Shown: positions 10,729-22,885, counted from the first letter of the stretch. The stretch: DNA of 64,000 nucleotides from Castor canadensis (GCF_047511655.1 NC_133394.1:56824501-56888500), one strand, 5' to 3'. Numbers and translations are program-made. The notes: generated by a model from the letters alone, not told the origin.

Positions 10729-12009
10729 GGGAGGTGTCATTTACTCACTGGCTGGATGCCTACTTGAGTTGGATGGGGAGTCAAGAGAAAAGGTCCCTTT
10801 GATTTTGGGAGTTCTGTTTTGGGGGTACTATAGTTTGCATTTTACATTTTTGGACCTTTTTTATTAGTATTCATTTTACTAGAAAGAGAAGTTTGGAGAG
10901 ATTTTGTCTGAATCACATTTAATCTTTAAATGTAGGACTTATTAACCTTATTTGCTTATGTTCTTTTTATGTTTCTTAATTTTTAGAAGATCTTTTTACA
11001 TATACATATACTTTACTTTAAACTCAATAATAATATAAAAATGGTTTGGTAGTATATACTAATATATAAAGAAACCATATACAGTAGGTCTTGGATTAAA
11101 AAATGAATTACAGTGACAGCCTTGGCTGTTGAAGGGTGGGAAAAGTGAGGTGCACGGTAAGGTTTGGAGGATTGGTATGAAAGCCATAAAGAATTCATGG
11201 GGTCTGCTCAGCCTGTTCAAAAGAGGGAGCTGGCCATGGGGATCTGCTGATCCCCTCTCCCCTGTGGGGAGGAAGGGCTAATTGTTTGGCCTTTGCTGCT
11301 ATATTACTAGGATATTGACAGTTACTGAGTAGTGAATGAATGAATGAATCAACAGGCAGCTTTCTGAAGAACTGAAAGGTTTTTAAATGGCACATATAAA
11401 ATAGGGTAAGATATAATTAAGAATAAATACTACATAGAATGGGATGAACTTTGAAGTTAAGGATCCAGAAGATTAAAACCCAGAATAAGCTAGGGTATGC
11501 AAAAAATGAAAATAACCAAAAAGGTATTTTTTAAATATAGTTAGGCCCTTTCAAGGAAATTGAGATAGGATCCTTATTTAAGGACATATGAGATTTTAAA
11601 ACAACCAAAAAATAAATTTAAAAAACAGATGTACTTGGATGCATTTTATCTTAATCTTCTTCCCTAAGTGACATTGTCAGTCAATCTATACTTTTTGGAG
11701 TTTGAGAAAATAAAGATCAAGATAGCTAAACAGCTGTAAAGAAAGTGCTAGCCACATACATTGAGAAATGTTTCTGAAAGTTAAGTTGGCTGCTTGGAGT
11801 CATTTTCCTCCTCTATATTTATAATGTTATCACCATCTTCCCTCCAAGTGGGCTCATCTCCTACAGTAAATTTCTGCTGTGCCATTTTCCTTAGCCTCAC
11901 TTCCTGATCAAGCTCTGTGGATTAACTCCATTCTACAGTGCACACATTCCTGCTGGCATCTGGCAGTCCTACCCCAGACTGTTGCAGCTGCCTTCTAACC
12001 AGTCTCATC
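9746..12009. other. FGF2 intron 1, with a (TG)n microsatellite
   Basis: AT-rich intron containing a (TG)n tract at 10684-10728 (about 22 units). A frame at 11195-11395 and neighbouring short frames show no protein signature. No other feature is recognised. Confidence 0.6.
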
Positions 12010-12366
12010 CTTGCCATCACAAAATACCACAGCTGACTGGCTTTCACACCAAAAATCTGTTTTTTAAATTCTGGAGGCTGGAAGTCCAAGATGAAGGTGT
12101 TGGCAGGCTTGGTTAGTTTCTTGTAAGCCCTCTGTCTGTGGTGCGATGGTCACTCTCTTGCTGTCTCTTCACATGGCCTGTCATGTGTCTCTGTGTAATC
12201 CAAATTTCCTCTTCTTATAAGGATGCCAGTAAAGGTTAGGGCCTGCCCTAAAAGCCTCATTTTAGCTTAGTCACTCTTTAGAGGTCCGTCTGCAAATATG
12301 GTCCCATGCTGAGGTACTGGGGTTCTTAAGGCATTAACATTTGAATTTTAGGTTGTCACAGTTCAG
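12010..12366 (-). mobile_element. MaLR-type solo LTR remnant, minus orientation
   Basis: Diagnostic plus-strand segments are cacaaaataccacagctgac, ttctggaggctggaagtcca, ttcctcttcttataaggatg and gaggtactggggttcttaag. Together they match the reverse complement of MLT1/MST-type LTRs of the ERVL-MaLR group. No internal coding part is present, so this is a solo LTR. Confidence 0.65.
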
Positions 12367-12809
12367 TCCTTAACACCATCTAGTCAAATGGACATTATTC
12401 TTTGCCAGAGTAATTATTCAGTTACCCAGTCCAGTTCAATAAGTGGGCATTGTTCTTTCCAAAAGAGCAGCTCTGATGCATTTCTCATGTCCTCAGAAGA
12501 ACTTTATGGACTTGACCAGGTCCAATCCACTGATGTGCACATTGCCCCAGGAAACACTGTTGAGCCCATGTGGGATAAAGGTGTTTTCTGAAATAGAAAG
12601 TAAGCTTGAGAGGAGTCTCTGAAAAAAATTGAAGAGGTTGGGAATACTGAGAAAAGAAAATAGCAGAATAAGTAGTAATTATTGTACTGCAATGGAAGTA
12701 GTAATAAACATGACCTAAGGTGTTCACTCCATGGAGTATTTGATTGAATTTCTCACAGCAGCCTTCCATGAGAGAGCTATATTTTCTTCATGGAGAGTTT
12801 TTCATGATT

Positions 12810-13000
12810 TAGCTTCTTAGGCCAGGGCCCAAGGACTGGAGCCTGCCCACAGCCTGTTTTGTAAGTAGAGTTTTATTGGAACACAGCCCCCCACATTTGT
12901 CTAGGTGTTGCCTGTGGCTGCTTTCACACTACAATGGCAGATACCCCTCAAAGCCTAAAATGAATATTTTGCTCTTTATTGAGAGTTTGCTTACCCCTGC
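12810..13000 (+). repeat. hAT-Charlie-like DNA transposon remnant
   Basis: Contains gagttttattggaacacagc, tgttgcctgtggctgctttc and a terminal gtttgcttacccctgcctc. These segments recur in Charlie-group hAT elements of placental mammals. No transposase remains. Confidence 0.55.
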
Positions 13001-13295
13001 CTCAAGCCTTTGTTTTTTATGATGAGTGAATACTCTAGTCATTGCACTTTTACTCTACTGCTATGAAATTGTATTCCAATTTTCCGACATCTTGTGTGTG
13101 TGGCTTTCACTTCATGTTCTTCAACCTTTGAGTCCCTGGGCATTAACTGTTCTCTCCAGGCTGATCTCTCATTTAGAAATGTGTTTATTAATGAGCTAAC
13201 ATTATTTAATAACCTGGAAGTATACTTTCCCTCTGAGAGATAAAAATGATAAAGAAAAATAGCAATCATATATTTATTGTCATGATCTTAATGTA

Positions 13296-13398
13296 TTTTT
13301 ACTTTATTTTATTTATTTTGTAGTCCTTGGATTAAACCTATGGTCTTACATATGCTAGGCAAGTGTCCTACTACTGAGCTACATTCTCTAGCTCTAAA
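13296..13398 (-). mobile_element. tRNA-like SINE, diverged
   Basis: After an A/T-rich tail the plus strand reads ccttggattaaacctatggt and ggcaagtgtcctactactga, then gctacattctctagctc, the inverted tRNA-like SINE pattern. Confidence 0.65.
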
Positions 13399-14877
13399 CA
13401 TATTTTTAATAAGCTGCTGACCCCCTTAGCTAATTACAGCCCAAAAGTCATGCTTTATCTTATTATTATAAATCAAAGTGATTGTTTTTGCTAGCCCTTC
13501 CCCCCAGTTTTTAACAGCAAAGTGGTATCTATATATAGTAGACAGTTCATTTAGTTATTTACATATATGTTTTGCAACTCAACTAACTTTTCTTGGAAGG
13601 CACTGCAGGAAGTTATATTACTCAAGGTTAGATATTCTCTGAGTGATTTAATGAGATTAAAAAAAATAAGCAGTTGGGATATCTGTTTGGTTACACCTAC
13701 TTTGAATATTCTCCAGACCTAAATTGTTTTTGGCCATGCTTACTGGTGTAGAACTGTAGGGCTTTTATAGTGCAGAATCTTGCAGACTCCTGGCCTTGCT
13801 CATAACTGTCACTTCCAGAAGCAGGTAGTGGTCCTGTTAGGTGCCTGATTTTCTAGGAGTCTAAACTCATCATGGCTGACAGATGAAGCACTCAGTTCTG
13901 CTCTCCAGGGAGGCCAGCGGATAGAACCTTTAAAAAGTCCTACTTTGTGGAGTAACATTTATGGAAGCCTGCCTCAAGTACCTGTAGTACATCTTTGCTC
14001 CAGGTTGGGAGCTTTAACCTGGGAGCCATGAACGTGCTTCAGGTTTCTATGATCCCTTGAAAATAGATGCAAAATGTTAGGTGTCAAGTTGTTTTTCTGA
14101 GGAAAAGTTACATAACATTTTATCTCAGAATTATCCATGGTCCAAAATATGTTAAATGCACACTGTCACTAGATAACGCTAAAATGTCTTCTTTTAAAAA
14201 AATTTTTTTAAGGCAGTGGGTGTTAAAGTCAGGGCTTTGCATTTGCTAGGCAGATGCTGTACTACTTGAGCCATGCCCTCAGCCCAAGAGAACCACTTTG
14301 AACTACATTACTATGAAAATGTATCTACCAAATTGTATGTTGGTGTGAGGCTGTTGTGAGTTTATGGTGGCTGACTTTGTGAGAAACTCGTCTCTCTGCT
14401 AGTTATAAGAAATGTTTGCCTGGGAAGGGTGTGGAGGAGGATGCGGGAGGATAGCTAATAGTACCAGAGTGCAATTGTATAGGAGGAATAACGTCAAATG
14501 TTCTGCATATAGCACAGTAAGGGAACTGTGAATGATCACAGTTAATGGTGTATTTCAAAATAGCTAGTTGAGCAGATTTCAAATATTTTTGACACAAGAA
14601 ATGAAAACAGTCTAAGGTGAGAGATGTGCCAATTATCCTGATCTGATCACTACACATTGAAATACCACGCTGTAACCCATAAATATGTATGTATCAATTA
14701 AAAATAAAATATATTACTAAAACAGAAAAAATGTTTAAGGCTGCTGTTTATCTCGTTAGGTAGTATCTGTCCACCCCAAATCTCTTTGGGAGGAACTTCT
14801 GTCAGTAACCAAATGAAGACTAGTTACTCTTCTCCTGTTTGTGTCCTACTTAGTGGGGATGTCAAACAAATGCCATT
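13399..14877. other. FGF2 intron 1, with one tRNA-like SINE (14205-14285, minus)
   Basis: The SINE at 14205-14285 shows ggcagtgggtgttaaagtca and tttgctaggcagatgctgta on the plus strand. The remainder is AT-rich intron without a recognisable gene or RNA. Confidence 0.6.
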
Positions 14878-15117
14878 GTGCCCAGCTATTGGTTGAGATG
14901 GGGGTCTTGTGAACTTTTGGCTGGCTTTAAACTGCAATACTCCTGATCTCTCCCTCCCAAGCAGCTAGGATTATGGGCTTGAGACATGAGCCCAGGTTGT
15001 TGTTGTTTTTTGAGACAAAGTCTTGCTATGTAGCCCAGGCTGCCCTCAAACTCCCAATCCTCCTGCCTCAGCCTCCCAAGTGCTGAGATTACAAGTTTGT
15101 ACCACTATTCCTGGCTA
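14878..15117 (-). mobile_element. Two B1-like SINEs side by side
   Basis: Two inverted B1-like units: one shows gatctctccctcccaagcag and taggattatgggcttgagac (14878-14998), the second ttgagacaaagtcttgctat and cctcagcctcccaagtgctg (15005-15117). The second is much closer to a B1 consensus than the first, so they are separate insertions. Confidence 0.75.
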
Positions 15118-16989
15118 GGAGCAGTAAACTATAATGGGAAATATTAGACAAGTGTCAAATAGGAATGGCCACTGAAGTGTCCTGGAAGTTAAGTAAATGT
15201 TTGCCAGGCAGATGGAGGGTAAGGGCATGAAGATCAAGGAGGCATTGACAGATTTGGTGTGTTACGAAAACTGTAAGAAGTTTGGAATGGCTGCATTCGG
15301 GGCTAGTGGTAAGAGGTAAGGCCAGACCTCTAAGCAGGGATCAGGTTATGAGGAACTTTGTGTGCCATACTGAACAATTTGGTCTTTACCCTAGACACTG
15401 TAGGGACTCAAGGAAGGGTTTAGTCAGGGGAGTAAGGGAATCAGATTTCAGCTATTGTGATGTCACTCAGGTAGGTGTTTGTAATAGATTGGAGGGTGGA
15501 AGGCTGGGGACAGTAGAGTCAGGAAATTATGGGAGAAGATATAATGAAGGGGAACTTCTATACCTGTATAAGTATATGAATTTTAAAAAAGAATGTATCC
15601 ATGTATTACTTGTGTAAAATATTTTTGAGGCAAATAAGAATGAAGGAGTAGAGTCAAATGCTGCACACTAATCTCTGGGCTGTGTGAAGGTGAAGGGAAG
15701 GACAGAGAGGACAGTAGCCAGAAGTTCTTGTCTTGGGAGAGCAGAGTTGTGTGCTAGGTCGTTGGGGTACTAGTGGGCTGCAGAGCTCTGCTCGTAAGTG
15801 AGTGGAATCAGGCCAACACCACATAGTGCAAGGAGCCCATCCATACACCATTATTTACTCCTTGTTTGATTTCCTCTTAAGCAGGGCATTGGTTGTTATC
15901 AACACAGATGCTCATTTGCTTTCATTTCCAGAACACCACTGAGGCCCTAAGGAGGCTCCTCTTTCCATGGCTGGTGCTTTCCAGGGAGACATGAAATCTT
16001 CTGGAAGAAACTTCTTTCTTCTGGTTTCTCTTTCCCGGGAGATACGCGGGTTAGTTTTGCTTATTCAGGATTTCTGAAAATAAAAATGGTGATCCTATTT
16101 CAAAAGAAAGGACATTATTAAATTAAATGACAAAGGCTTCCCAATAAAGTCACAATGATGCTAATATGCCAAGTGTTAGGCTGCCATTGCCTGTAACCTG
16201 GAGACCTGTGGTCATTGCAGTAAATAATTTCTGCCGCCCTGGTCTCTGTCAGCTGCCATCTGCTCCAAAGACTCCCCTCATCTTCCCTTGCTATGGAGCT
16301 GAACTGGACTTCAGATACCCATTTCTGAGGATCTGGCATAAAAGGGGAATTGAGGCTATGGTTTAATGAGTTGGCATGGGTCCTAGTTTTTTTGTTTTGT
16401 TTTCTTTTTAAGGTCACATTCTATTCTGACTGGAACTGTTGCTGCCACAGTCTTAGCATCCTCCTCTTTGCTTATGGAGGACAGCTATCCTTCATTAGAA
16501 GGGTGTCAGCACAAGTAGAGGCACTTCTGCTCAGAAGCTTATTGTTTGAGCCTCCCAAGAAGTGCAGTATGACATGGAAGTAAGGGCAGGAGGATGACAG
16601 AAGCCTTGCTGGTGTTTAGAATGCATCCCTGGCACTGCTGGGAAGAGCTAGGAATATGCAAGAGTGGGTGGGCAAGAGGCAGGTGAATCCTTCATGTACT
16701 GCAGGCCTCCCTTACTTGGACCTTGGACACCTGGATCTCCTGAACAAGGCTTATAGAGCCTCTCCACTTGGAAGCTGAAAGGCCATGCCAGAATCCCACC
16801 AAATGCACAGAGATTTCAGTTGCTGGTTTTGTAGCAAAATGACACAAAATGACGAACTCTCTTTGGTGGCTGTGTTGCTATAAAAAGCAAACAAATATTA
16901 CACTAAATTACGAGCTTAATTTGGCTAACACAGTGGGGGTGGATATGATTTTAGGGATAGGAACATTGAGAGACTGTGTGTCTGTGGTA
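15118..16989. other. FGF2 intron 1, unannotated, with a possible ancient repeat
   Basis: The part from about 15180 to 15500 (ggaactttgtgtgccatact, ctcaaggaagggtttagtca) resembles a widespread old mammalian repeat whose family I cannot name with confidence. The rest of the stretch holds nothing recognisable. Confidence 0.4.
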
Positions 16990-17140
16990 CTTAGTTTTTT
17001 TCTTGAAGTGGGAGAGAACACTATCTCAGGGAAAGGGGAGGGGAGGAGAGGGGATAGGAGGGAAGAGGAGAGGAGAGGGATACGGATAGGAAGACGGAGA
17101 GAGGGGAAGGAAGGTGAAGAGAGGGAAGAGGAATAGGACA
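16990..17140. repeat. Purine-rich (GGA)n-like tract
   Basis: About 110 bases of nearly pure A/G on the plus strand (from about 17028), with irregular GGAGAGG and GGGAAG units. The frames it opens (for example 16849-17136) are simple-sequence artefacts. Confidence 0.85.
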
Positions 17141-17257
17141 GATATCGGTGCATGACTATAAGCTGGCCACCTTTGAGAGTTGTATCAGTTTATATGGCTG
17201 CCATGGAGAATGGAGAGGAAAGTAGCCAGGGATTCAGCCCATAGGGCTGAATACGTG

Positions 17258-17375
17258 CTGAGGCCCTCATTTATTTTATTCTACTCCATTTATTTAGCTC
17301 TGTTTTTCACTGTCGTTTGCATCCACCCCCTAGAACCAGAATGAGAAGGGAAGTTACTTAACAAGAAAGTATGAG
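17258..17375 (+). repeat. 118-bp direct repeat, copy A
   Basis: Identical over its whole length to 21943-22060, in the same orientation. It begins ctgaggccctcatttatttt and ends aagaaagtatgag. On its right it runs straight into old L1 3' sequence, which suggests that this copy is the original. Confidence 0.95.
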
Positions 17376-17565
17376 CCTCAGTGGCTCTGTGCCCTTTCCA
17401 GGTTCTGGTAACCACTGTTCTACTCTTTACTTCTATGAGATCAGCTTTTTAGTTTCTACATTTAAATGAGAACATATGACTTCTTTCACTTAATATAATT
17501 CCTGGTTTCATCCATTTTGCTTCACATGACAGGATTTCATTATTTTTAATAACTGAATAATATTC

Positions 17566-17613
<48 letters not shown>

Positions 17614-17925
17614 ATGTATTTACTACATTTCTTTTATTCCATCATCCATCAATGGATGTTTAGGTTGGATCCATATCTTGGCTGTTGTGAATAGTGCTGC
17701 AGTGAATGGAGGAGAGCAGGTGTCTCTTTGACGTGCTGATTTTGTTTCCTTAGGATATATACCTAGTTAGTGGCATTGCTGCAGTCTATGGATGTTCTGT
17801 TTCCAGTTTTTTGGAAGCCCCTATACTTCCATGTGGCTGCACTAATTTACATTCCCACCAACAGTGCGTGAGAGTTACTTTCTCCACATCCTGTCAGCAT
17901 TTATTATCTTTTTGATAATAAGGCC
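17320..17925 (-). mobile_element. Old L1 (L1MA-type) 3' fragment with embedded (TG)n
   Basis: Antisense L1 3'-end segments are in order: ggttctggtaaccactgttc, ttctatgagatcagcttttt, ggttggatccatatcttggc, ttgtgaatagtgctgcagtg, tttacattcccaccaacagt and atttattatctttttgataa. A (TG)n tract at 17568-17612 has expanded at the position of the usual attgtgtata segment. Confidence 0.8.
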
Positions 17926-18054
17926 CAGTTTTAGCATGGATTTGGGCTGTCTCTTCTTTGACGAGTGGCACGTGAGGCCATGAAGAGTGATATGCGTCAG
18001 AGAGACCATGTAGTTTACCACACAGCAATAGTGGAACAAGAGGAACACTCATCG

Positions 18055-18059
<5 letters not shown>

Positions 18060-18093
<34 letters not shown>

Positions 18094-18176
18094 GGGCAGT
18101 ACTGGGATTTGAACTCAGGGCCTCATGCTTGCTAGGCTTGTTAGGCCACTCTACTTGAGCCACTCTGCCAGCCCAA
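18060..18176 (-). mobile_element. tRNA-like SINE with adjacent (TG)n
   Basis: The TG tract is 18060-18091. The SINE (18092-18176) shows cagtactgggatttgaactc and agggcctcatgcttgctagg on the plus strand. The dinucleotide repeat lies at the SINE's tail end, a common birthplace for microsatellites. Confidence 0.8.
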
Positions 18177-18370
18177 GGACTGCTTATCTTTGATCCTAGG
18201 ACACTGGTGACCTTGACCAATGCAACTTACCCAGCTGGCATCCATCTTCCTTAACTTTGCTGAAATCTCTGGACTAGACCATTTCTAAGGGCCAAGTTCT
18301 AAGTATTTTTTATTTCAGTTCTGGTGGAGGCTCACAGAATTGATTTTTAGGAAGGGCTGATGTAGACATG

Positions 18371-18418
18371 GACTCCTGAGTAGCTGGGATTATAGGTGTG
18401 AGCCACTATGCCTGGCAC
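18371..18418 (-). mobile_element. B1-like SINE, end fragment only
   Basis: Only about 48 bp of the inverted 5' part of a B1-like unit remains (tcctgagtagctgggattat, ggtgtgagccactatgcc). Confidence 0.65.
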
Positions 18419-18425
18419 TTTCTTT

Positions 18426-18440
18426 AAAACCAGTTTCCAA
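18426..18440 (+). repeat. Target site duplication, left copy
   Basis: aaaaccagtttccaa, matching 20896-20910 exactly. It defines the left edge of the L1 insertion. Confidence 0.8.
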
Positions 18441-18522
18441 AATTCTATTCACAATAGCCTCAAAAAAAAAAATCAAATACCTAGGAGTAAACTTAACAAA
18501 GGATGTTAATGACCTGTACAAG

Positions 18523-19998
18523 TTGAATTACAGACCCCTGAAGAAACAGATTGAGGAAGACTACAGAAGATGGAGAGATCTTCCATGCTCAGGGATTGGT
18601 AGAATCAATACAGTAAAAATGGCCAAGCTACCAAAAGCAGTCTACATGTTTAATGCAATTCCCATCAAAATCCCAATGACTTTCATCACAGATATTGAAA
18701 AATCTACCCTAAAGTTCATTTGGAAACACAAGAAACCAAGAGTATAGGCAAGGCAATACTCAGCAAAAAGAGCAATGCTGGAGGTATCACAATACCCGAC
18801 TTCAAACTATATTACAAAGCAATAGCAATAAAAACAGCATGGTACTGGCACAAAAACAGACATGAAGACCAGTGGAACAGAATAGAGGACCCGGATAAGA
18901 ATCCACACAACTATACCCACCTCATTTTTGACAAAAGCATCAAAAATATACAATGGAGAAAAGACAGCCTCTTAAACAAATGTTGCTGGGAGAAGTATTT
19001 ATCTGCCTGCAAAAACCTGAAACTAGATCCATGTTTATCACCCTGTACTAGTGTCAACTCAAAATGGATCAAAGACCTTAATATCAGACCTGCAACTCTG
19101 AAGTTAGTACAGGAAAGAGCAGGAAACACTGTGGAACTAATAGGTATAGGCAAGGACTTCCTCAATAGAACCCCAGCAGCCCAGCATCTAAGGAAAGGAT
19201 GGACAAATGGGACTTCATAAAATTAAAAAGCTTCTTCACAAGAAAAGAAATGGTCTCTAAACTGAAGAGACCACCCACAGAGTGGGAGAAAATATTTCCC
19301 AGCTATACATCAGAAAAAGGACTGATACCCAGAATATACAGGGAACTTAAAACTCCCAAAAATCAAGGAACCAATTAAAAAATGGGCAACTGAACTAAAC
19401 AGAACTTTCTCAAAAGAAGAAATTCAAATGGCCAAAAACCACATGAAAACATGTTCACCATCTCTATAATCATAAAGGAAATGCAAATCAAAACCACACT
19501 AAGATTCCACCTCACCCCTGTTAGAATAGCTGTCATCAAAAACACCACCAACAATATGTGTTGGTGAGGATGTGGGAAAAAGGAACCCTCGTACTCTGCT
19601 GGTGGGAATGCAACCTGGTGCATCCACTCTGGAACAAAATTTGGAGGCTTCTTAAAAATCTAAACATAGACCTGCCATATGATCCAGCAATCCCACTCCT
19701 GGGGATATACCCAAAGGAATGTGACACAGGTTACTTCAGAGGCACCTGCACACCCATGTTTATTGCAGCACTATTCACAATAGCCAAGTTATTGAAACAA
19801 CCAAGATGCCCCACTACTGATAAATGGATCGAGAAAATGTGGTATTTATGTACAATAGAATTTTACTCAGCCATGAAGAAGAATGAAATCTTATCATTTG
19901 CAGGTAAATGGATGGAACTGGAGAACATCATTCTGAACGAGGTCAGCCAGGTTCAGAAGACCAAAAATCGTATGTTCTCCCTCATATGCGGACTTTAG
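18523..19998 (+). pseudogene. L1 ORF2 C-terminal fragment, frameshifted
   Basis: Encodes only the C-terminal third of an L1 ORF2 protein, after the reverse transcriptase core, in three open pieces (18523-18747, 18720-19220, 19558-19998) in different frames. Recognisable segments include [30 protein letters not shown] and [15 protein letters not shown]. The first frame change is near 18735. It cannot make a working enzyme. Confidence 0.95.
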
Positions 19999-20489
19999 AT
20001 CTAGGGCAAATACAGCAATGTTGTTGGACTTGGGTCACATGACAAGGGGAGAGCACATACAGGAGATATAGGAATAGGTAGAAAACTCAAAACATGAAAG
20101 TGTTTGATGTTCCCACTGCAGAGGAACTAATACAGAAACCTTAAAATGACAGGTCAACATGAGTAGGGGATCAGGAACCAGTATAAAGATCAGTTAGAGA
20201 TGAATCAACTTGGGATGCAACACATTTGTACATGAAAGCAATGCTAGGAATCTCTCTGTATAGATATCCTAAACTCAAGTAGCAAAAATGCTTTGTCTTC
20301 CTTATTGTGCTTATGTCTTCTCTTCAACAAAATTAGAGATGGAAGTGAGGGGGGAAGAGGGGAAAGGGTCAGGGAAGGGGGAGGAAATAAGGGAGGGGGG
20401 CAGGGGGAGAATGACCCAAACAATGTATGCACTTGTGAATAAATGAATAATAAAAAATATTAAAAAAAGAAATTTATTTCAAGACAGAC

Positions 20490-20610
20490 CAGTTGTGGTG
20501 GTACACACTTGTAATCCCAGCGCTTGGGAGACTGAGGCAGGATGATTTCAAATTTGAGGCCAGCCTTGGGCTACATAGTGAGAACATGTCTCTGAAAAAA
20601 AAGAAAGAAA
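20490..20610 (+). mobile_element. B1-like SINE inside the transduced segment
   Basis: Plus-strand B1-like unit with tggtggtacacacttgtaat, cccagcgcttgggagactga and agccttgggctacatagtga, then an A-rich tail. Confidence 0.85.
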
Positions 20611-20895
20611 TAAATTATTCCAAAACATAGTCAAGAAGGCAGATGTTGATTTATGTACAAAGATTTATGTGTAAAGATGTTCACCATAGTATTATTTAGG
20701 GAAAATTGGAAACAAAATAGGTAAAAATAAGCTAATAGTTAAGTACATTACAGTGTGTGTTCATGAAAGACCATTTTGAAGTTTTGCAATCATGTTTTTG
20801 AAAACAGTTAATGTAGAGAGATAGTAGGCTATAATGTTCAGTCAAAAAAATAAAGTACAAAACTGTATGTCAGTCACTCAATTTTGTAAGAAAAA

Positions 20896-20910
20896 AAAAC
20901 CAGTTTCCAA
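20896..20910 (+). repeat. Target site duplication, right copy
   Basis: aaaaccagtttccaa, directly after the A-run that ends the transduced segment. Confidence 0.8.
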
Positions 20911-21942
20911 GTAGGGATACTAGATAATAGTAGCTATTGACTTGTTATTGCTGTGAGTATTAACATACTAACACAGGCAGAGTATTTAGTATGGTACCGT
21001 CAGGTAGTGAGTAGTTGCCAAAATGTTTATTTTCCCTAAGTCTTCCCTCTAGTCTTATATGTTACCTGTCCTCCAGTGCTTTATCTATTGCCCAGTAACA
21101 AACATCTCAAAATTCAGAGGCCTAAAATAAGTTAGTACTTCTTGATTCCATGGGTTGACTGGGTCCCAGCTCTGCAGTTCTGCATTAGGTTGGAGTTTTT
21201 CATACATATGCAGTCAAATGATGCTGGGACAAGAATATCTGTATGTTTCTGGCACCTTGGCCAGGATAACCAGAAGCTCAAGGATCTCCTTTTCCATGTG
21301 ATCTGTCCCTGAGGTGGGTTTGGACTTCCTTACCTCGTGGCTGGATTTAAAGACTAAGATCCTAGGAGAGGAAGCTCCAGTGGATAAACCACTGTTTATG
21401 GTGTGCTTGCTAATGTCCCACTGGCTAAATTCCATCCACATGCCAAGACCAGGCTCAGTATGGGAGGGACGACATAAGGTATAGCTATCAGGAGATGTGG
21501 TTCACTGGAGCCACCAAAAAAAGTGCTATGTGATAACATTCAGTTTTAAAGTCCCTGTTGTCTGGAAGCTTCTTCACATGGATGTCACTCTGTTAGCTTG
21601 ACCCTAACTAACCACTTCCAATCTAATAAACAATTTATTGTCTTTGATGAGCCTGGAACTAGTGCTGGATTATAAAAAGATGTGCCCATTTTACCAACTT
21701 CTCCCCTGACTTATTTCATTTCAGTGTTGAATTACCAACTTGAAATTCTTTTCTTCCCTTTGTTCTCCACTCACTACCACCACCAAAACCCATGTCTTTA
21801 TTATCCAACACACAAACAGCTGTGATAACCTTTCCGTATTATTTCTTTAAACATCTCTTTTAGTCGGATGCATTTTTTTTCAAGAACTGGAAGTGTGTTT
21901 ATAGTTCTGATTGCATTAAACCTAACCTTTCTGGTTTTTTTC
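20911..21942. other. FGF2 intron 1, with a probable old repeat
   Basis: The part from about 21060 to 21440 (cccagtaacaaacatctcaa, ccatgggttgactgggtccc) resembles an ancient MaLR/ERVL-type repeat, but the family is unsure. Nothing else is recognised. Confidence 0.4.
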
Positions 21943-22060
21943 CTGAGGCCCTCATTTATTTTATTCTACTCCATTTATTTAGCTCTGTTTTTCACTGTCG
22001 TTTGCATCCACCCCCTAGAACCAGAATGAGAAGGGAAGTTACTTAACAAGAAAGTATGAG
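21943..22060 (+). repeat. 118-bp direct repeat, copy B
   Basis: Identical to 17258-17375. The L1-like homology that continues to the right of copy A does not continue here, so this looks like the inserted copy. Confidence 0.95.
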
Positions 22061-22309
22061 TTCATCTATATTTTAATGTGGAGGCAAACTAAAACCCTGA
22101 AGACAAGATGTGAAGAAGCGTTTTGTTGTTGCTATTTGTACCTTTGAAAATTATAGATGAGAAAATGGAAAACCAAGAAATATTTTAGGAGGTTAAGAAT
22201 TAGAGCCCTGATGGTGGAATTCCTTAATGTTTAAAATCTTGAGCTGTGTTTTGTTCTCTGCATCACCCTGCCTCCCTTGGGTTAGGCAACCCCGGGGTCT
22301 GCTTCTGTA

Positions 22310-22385
22310 GTTATCACTGCTGTTGAATGGTGCCAGGTTGATGCTTGGCACCCAATGAGTGCTTCATAAATGTTTGTTGGAGAAA
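22310..22385 (+). repeat. L2-like fragment
   Basis: atgcttggcacccaatgagt and cttcataaatgtttgttgga match the L2 3'-terminal pattern. Confidence 0.55.
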
Positions 22386-22574
22386 GAATATGAGCAAAAC
22401 TGAGTTAAATTCACACTTTTTATAAACAGAACTAGACAACGTTGATGTCAAATAAAAGGAAGAATATTCTTACATTCTGAGAGGAAGCCAGAATTATCTT
22501 AACTTGAGCTATAATACATGTATACACAAGGAAACTCCCTGTGTAGCTATCTGAAACAAGCAAAAATGTCACTT

Positions 22575-22885
22575 TTTTTTCTACAAAATTGAAGAACAGG
22601 AGGGCAGAACAGGTCCTGCAGGGGGGTGGTGGTGGTGGTGGTACCAGCGGGAGGAGGGACAAGGTGGGGGATGGTGAAGGAAGGTGAATATGGTGCAAAT
22701 ACTGTGTACCATGAATGTAAGTGGAAAAATGAGACCTATTGAATGATACCTCCAGGAATGGGAGGAGGAGGGATAAAGGAGGGCAGTGGAGGGGGTGAAT
22801 TCAAGTATGATATATTTGATACAGTGTGAGAACTTTTGAAAGTGCCACAATGTACCCCCACCCAGCACAATAAAAAAAAAAAAGA
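22575..22885 (+). mobile_element. L1 3'UTR fragment with (GGT)n
   Basis: G-rich sequence (gaggagggataaaggagggc, ggaatgggaggagg) ending in caatgtacccccacccagca and an A-run at about 22871-22885. It looks like a rodent L1 3' tail, severely 5'-truncated. A short GGT repeat lies at 22624-22641. Confidence 0.6.

Larger units (their letters stand above)
18441..20895 (+). mobile_element. 5'-truncated L1 with apparent 3' transduction
   Basis: L1 sequence begins abruptly inside ORF2 at 18441 and runs through the 3'UTR to an A-rich end near 20465. It is followed by about 425 bp of non-L1 DNA (including a B1-like SINE at 20490-20610) that ends with AATAAA (20849-20854) and an A-run (20891-20899). A 15-bp direct repeat, aaaaccagtttccaa, flanks the whole unit at 18426-18440 and 20896-20910, and the insertion point fits the L1 endonuclease preference TTTT/AA. 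This is the signature of readthrough transcription past the L1's own weak poly(A) signal. Confidence 0.8.
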
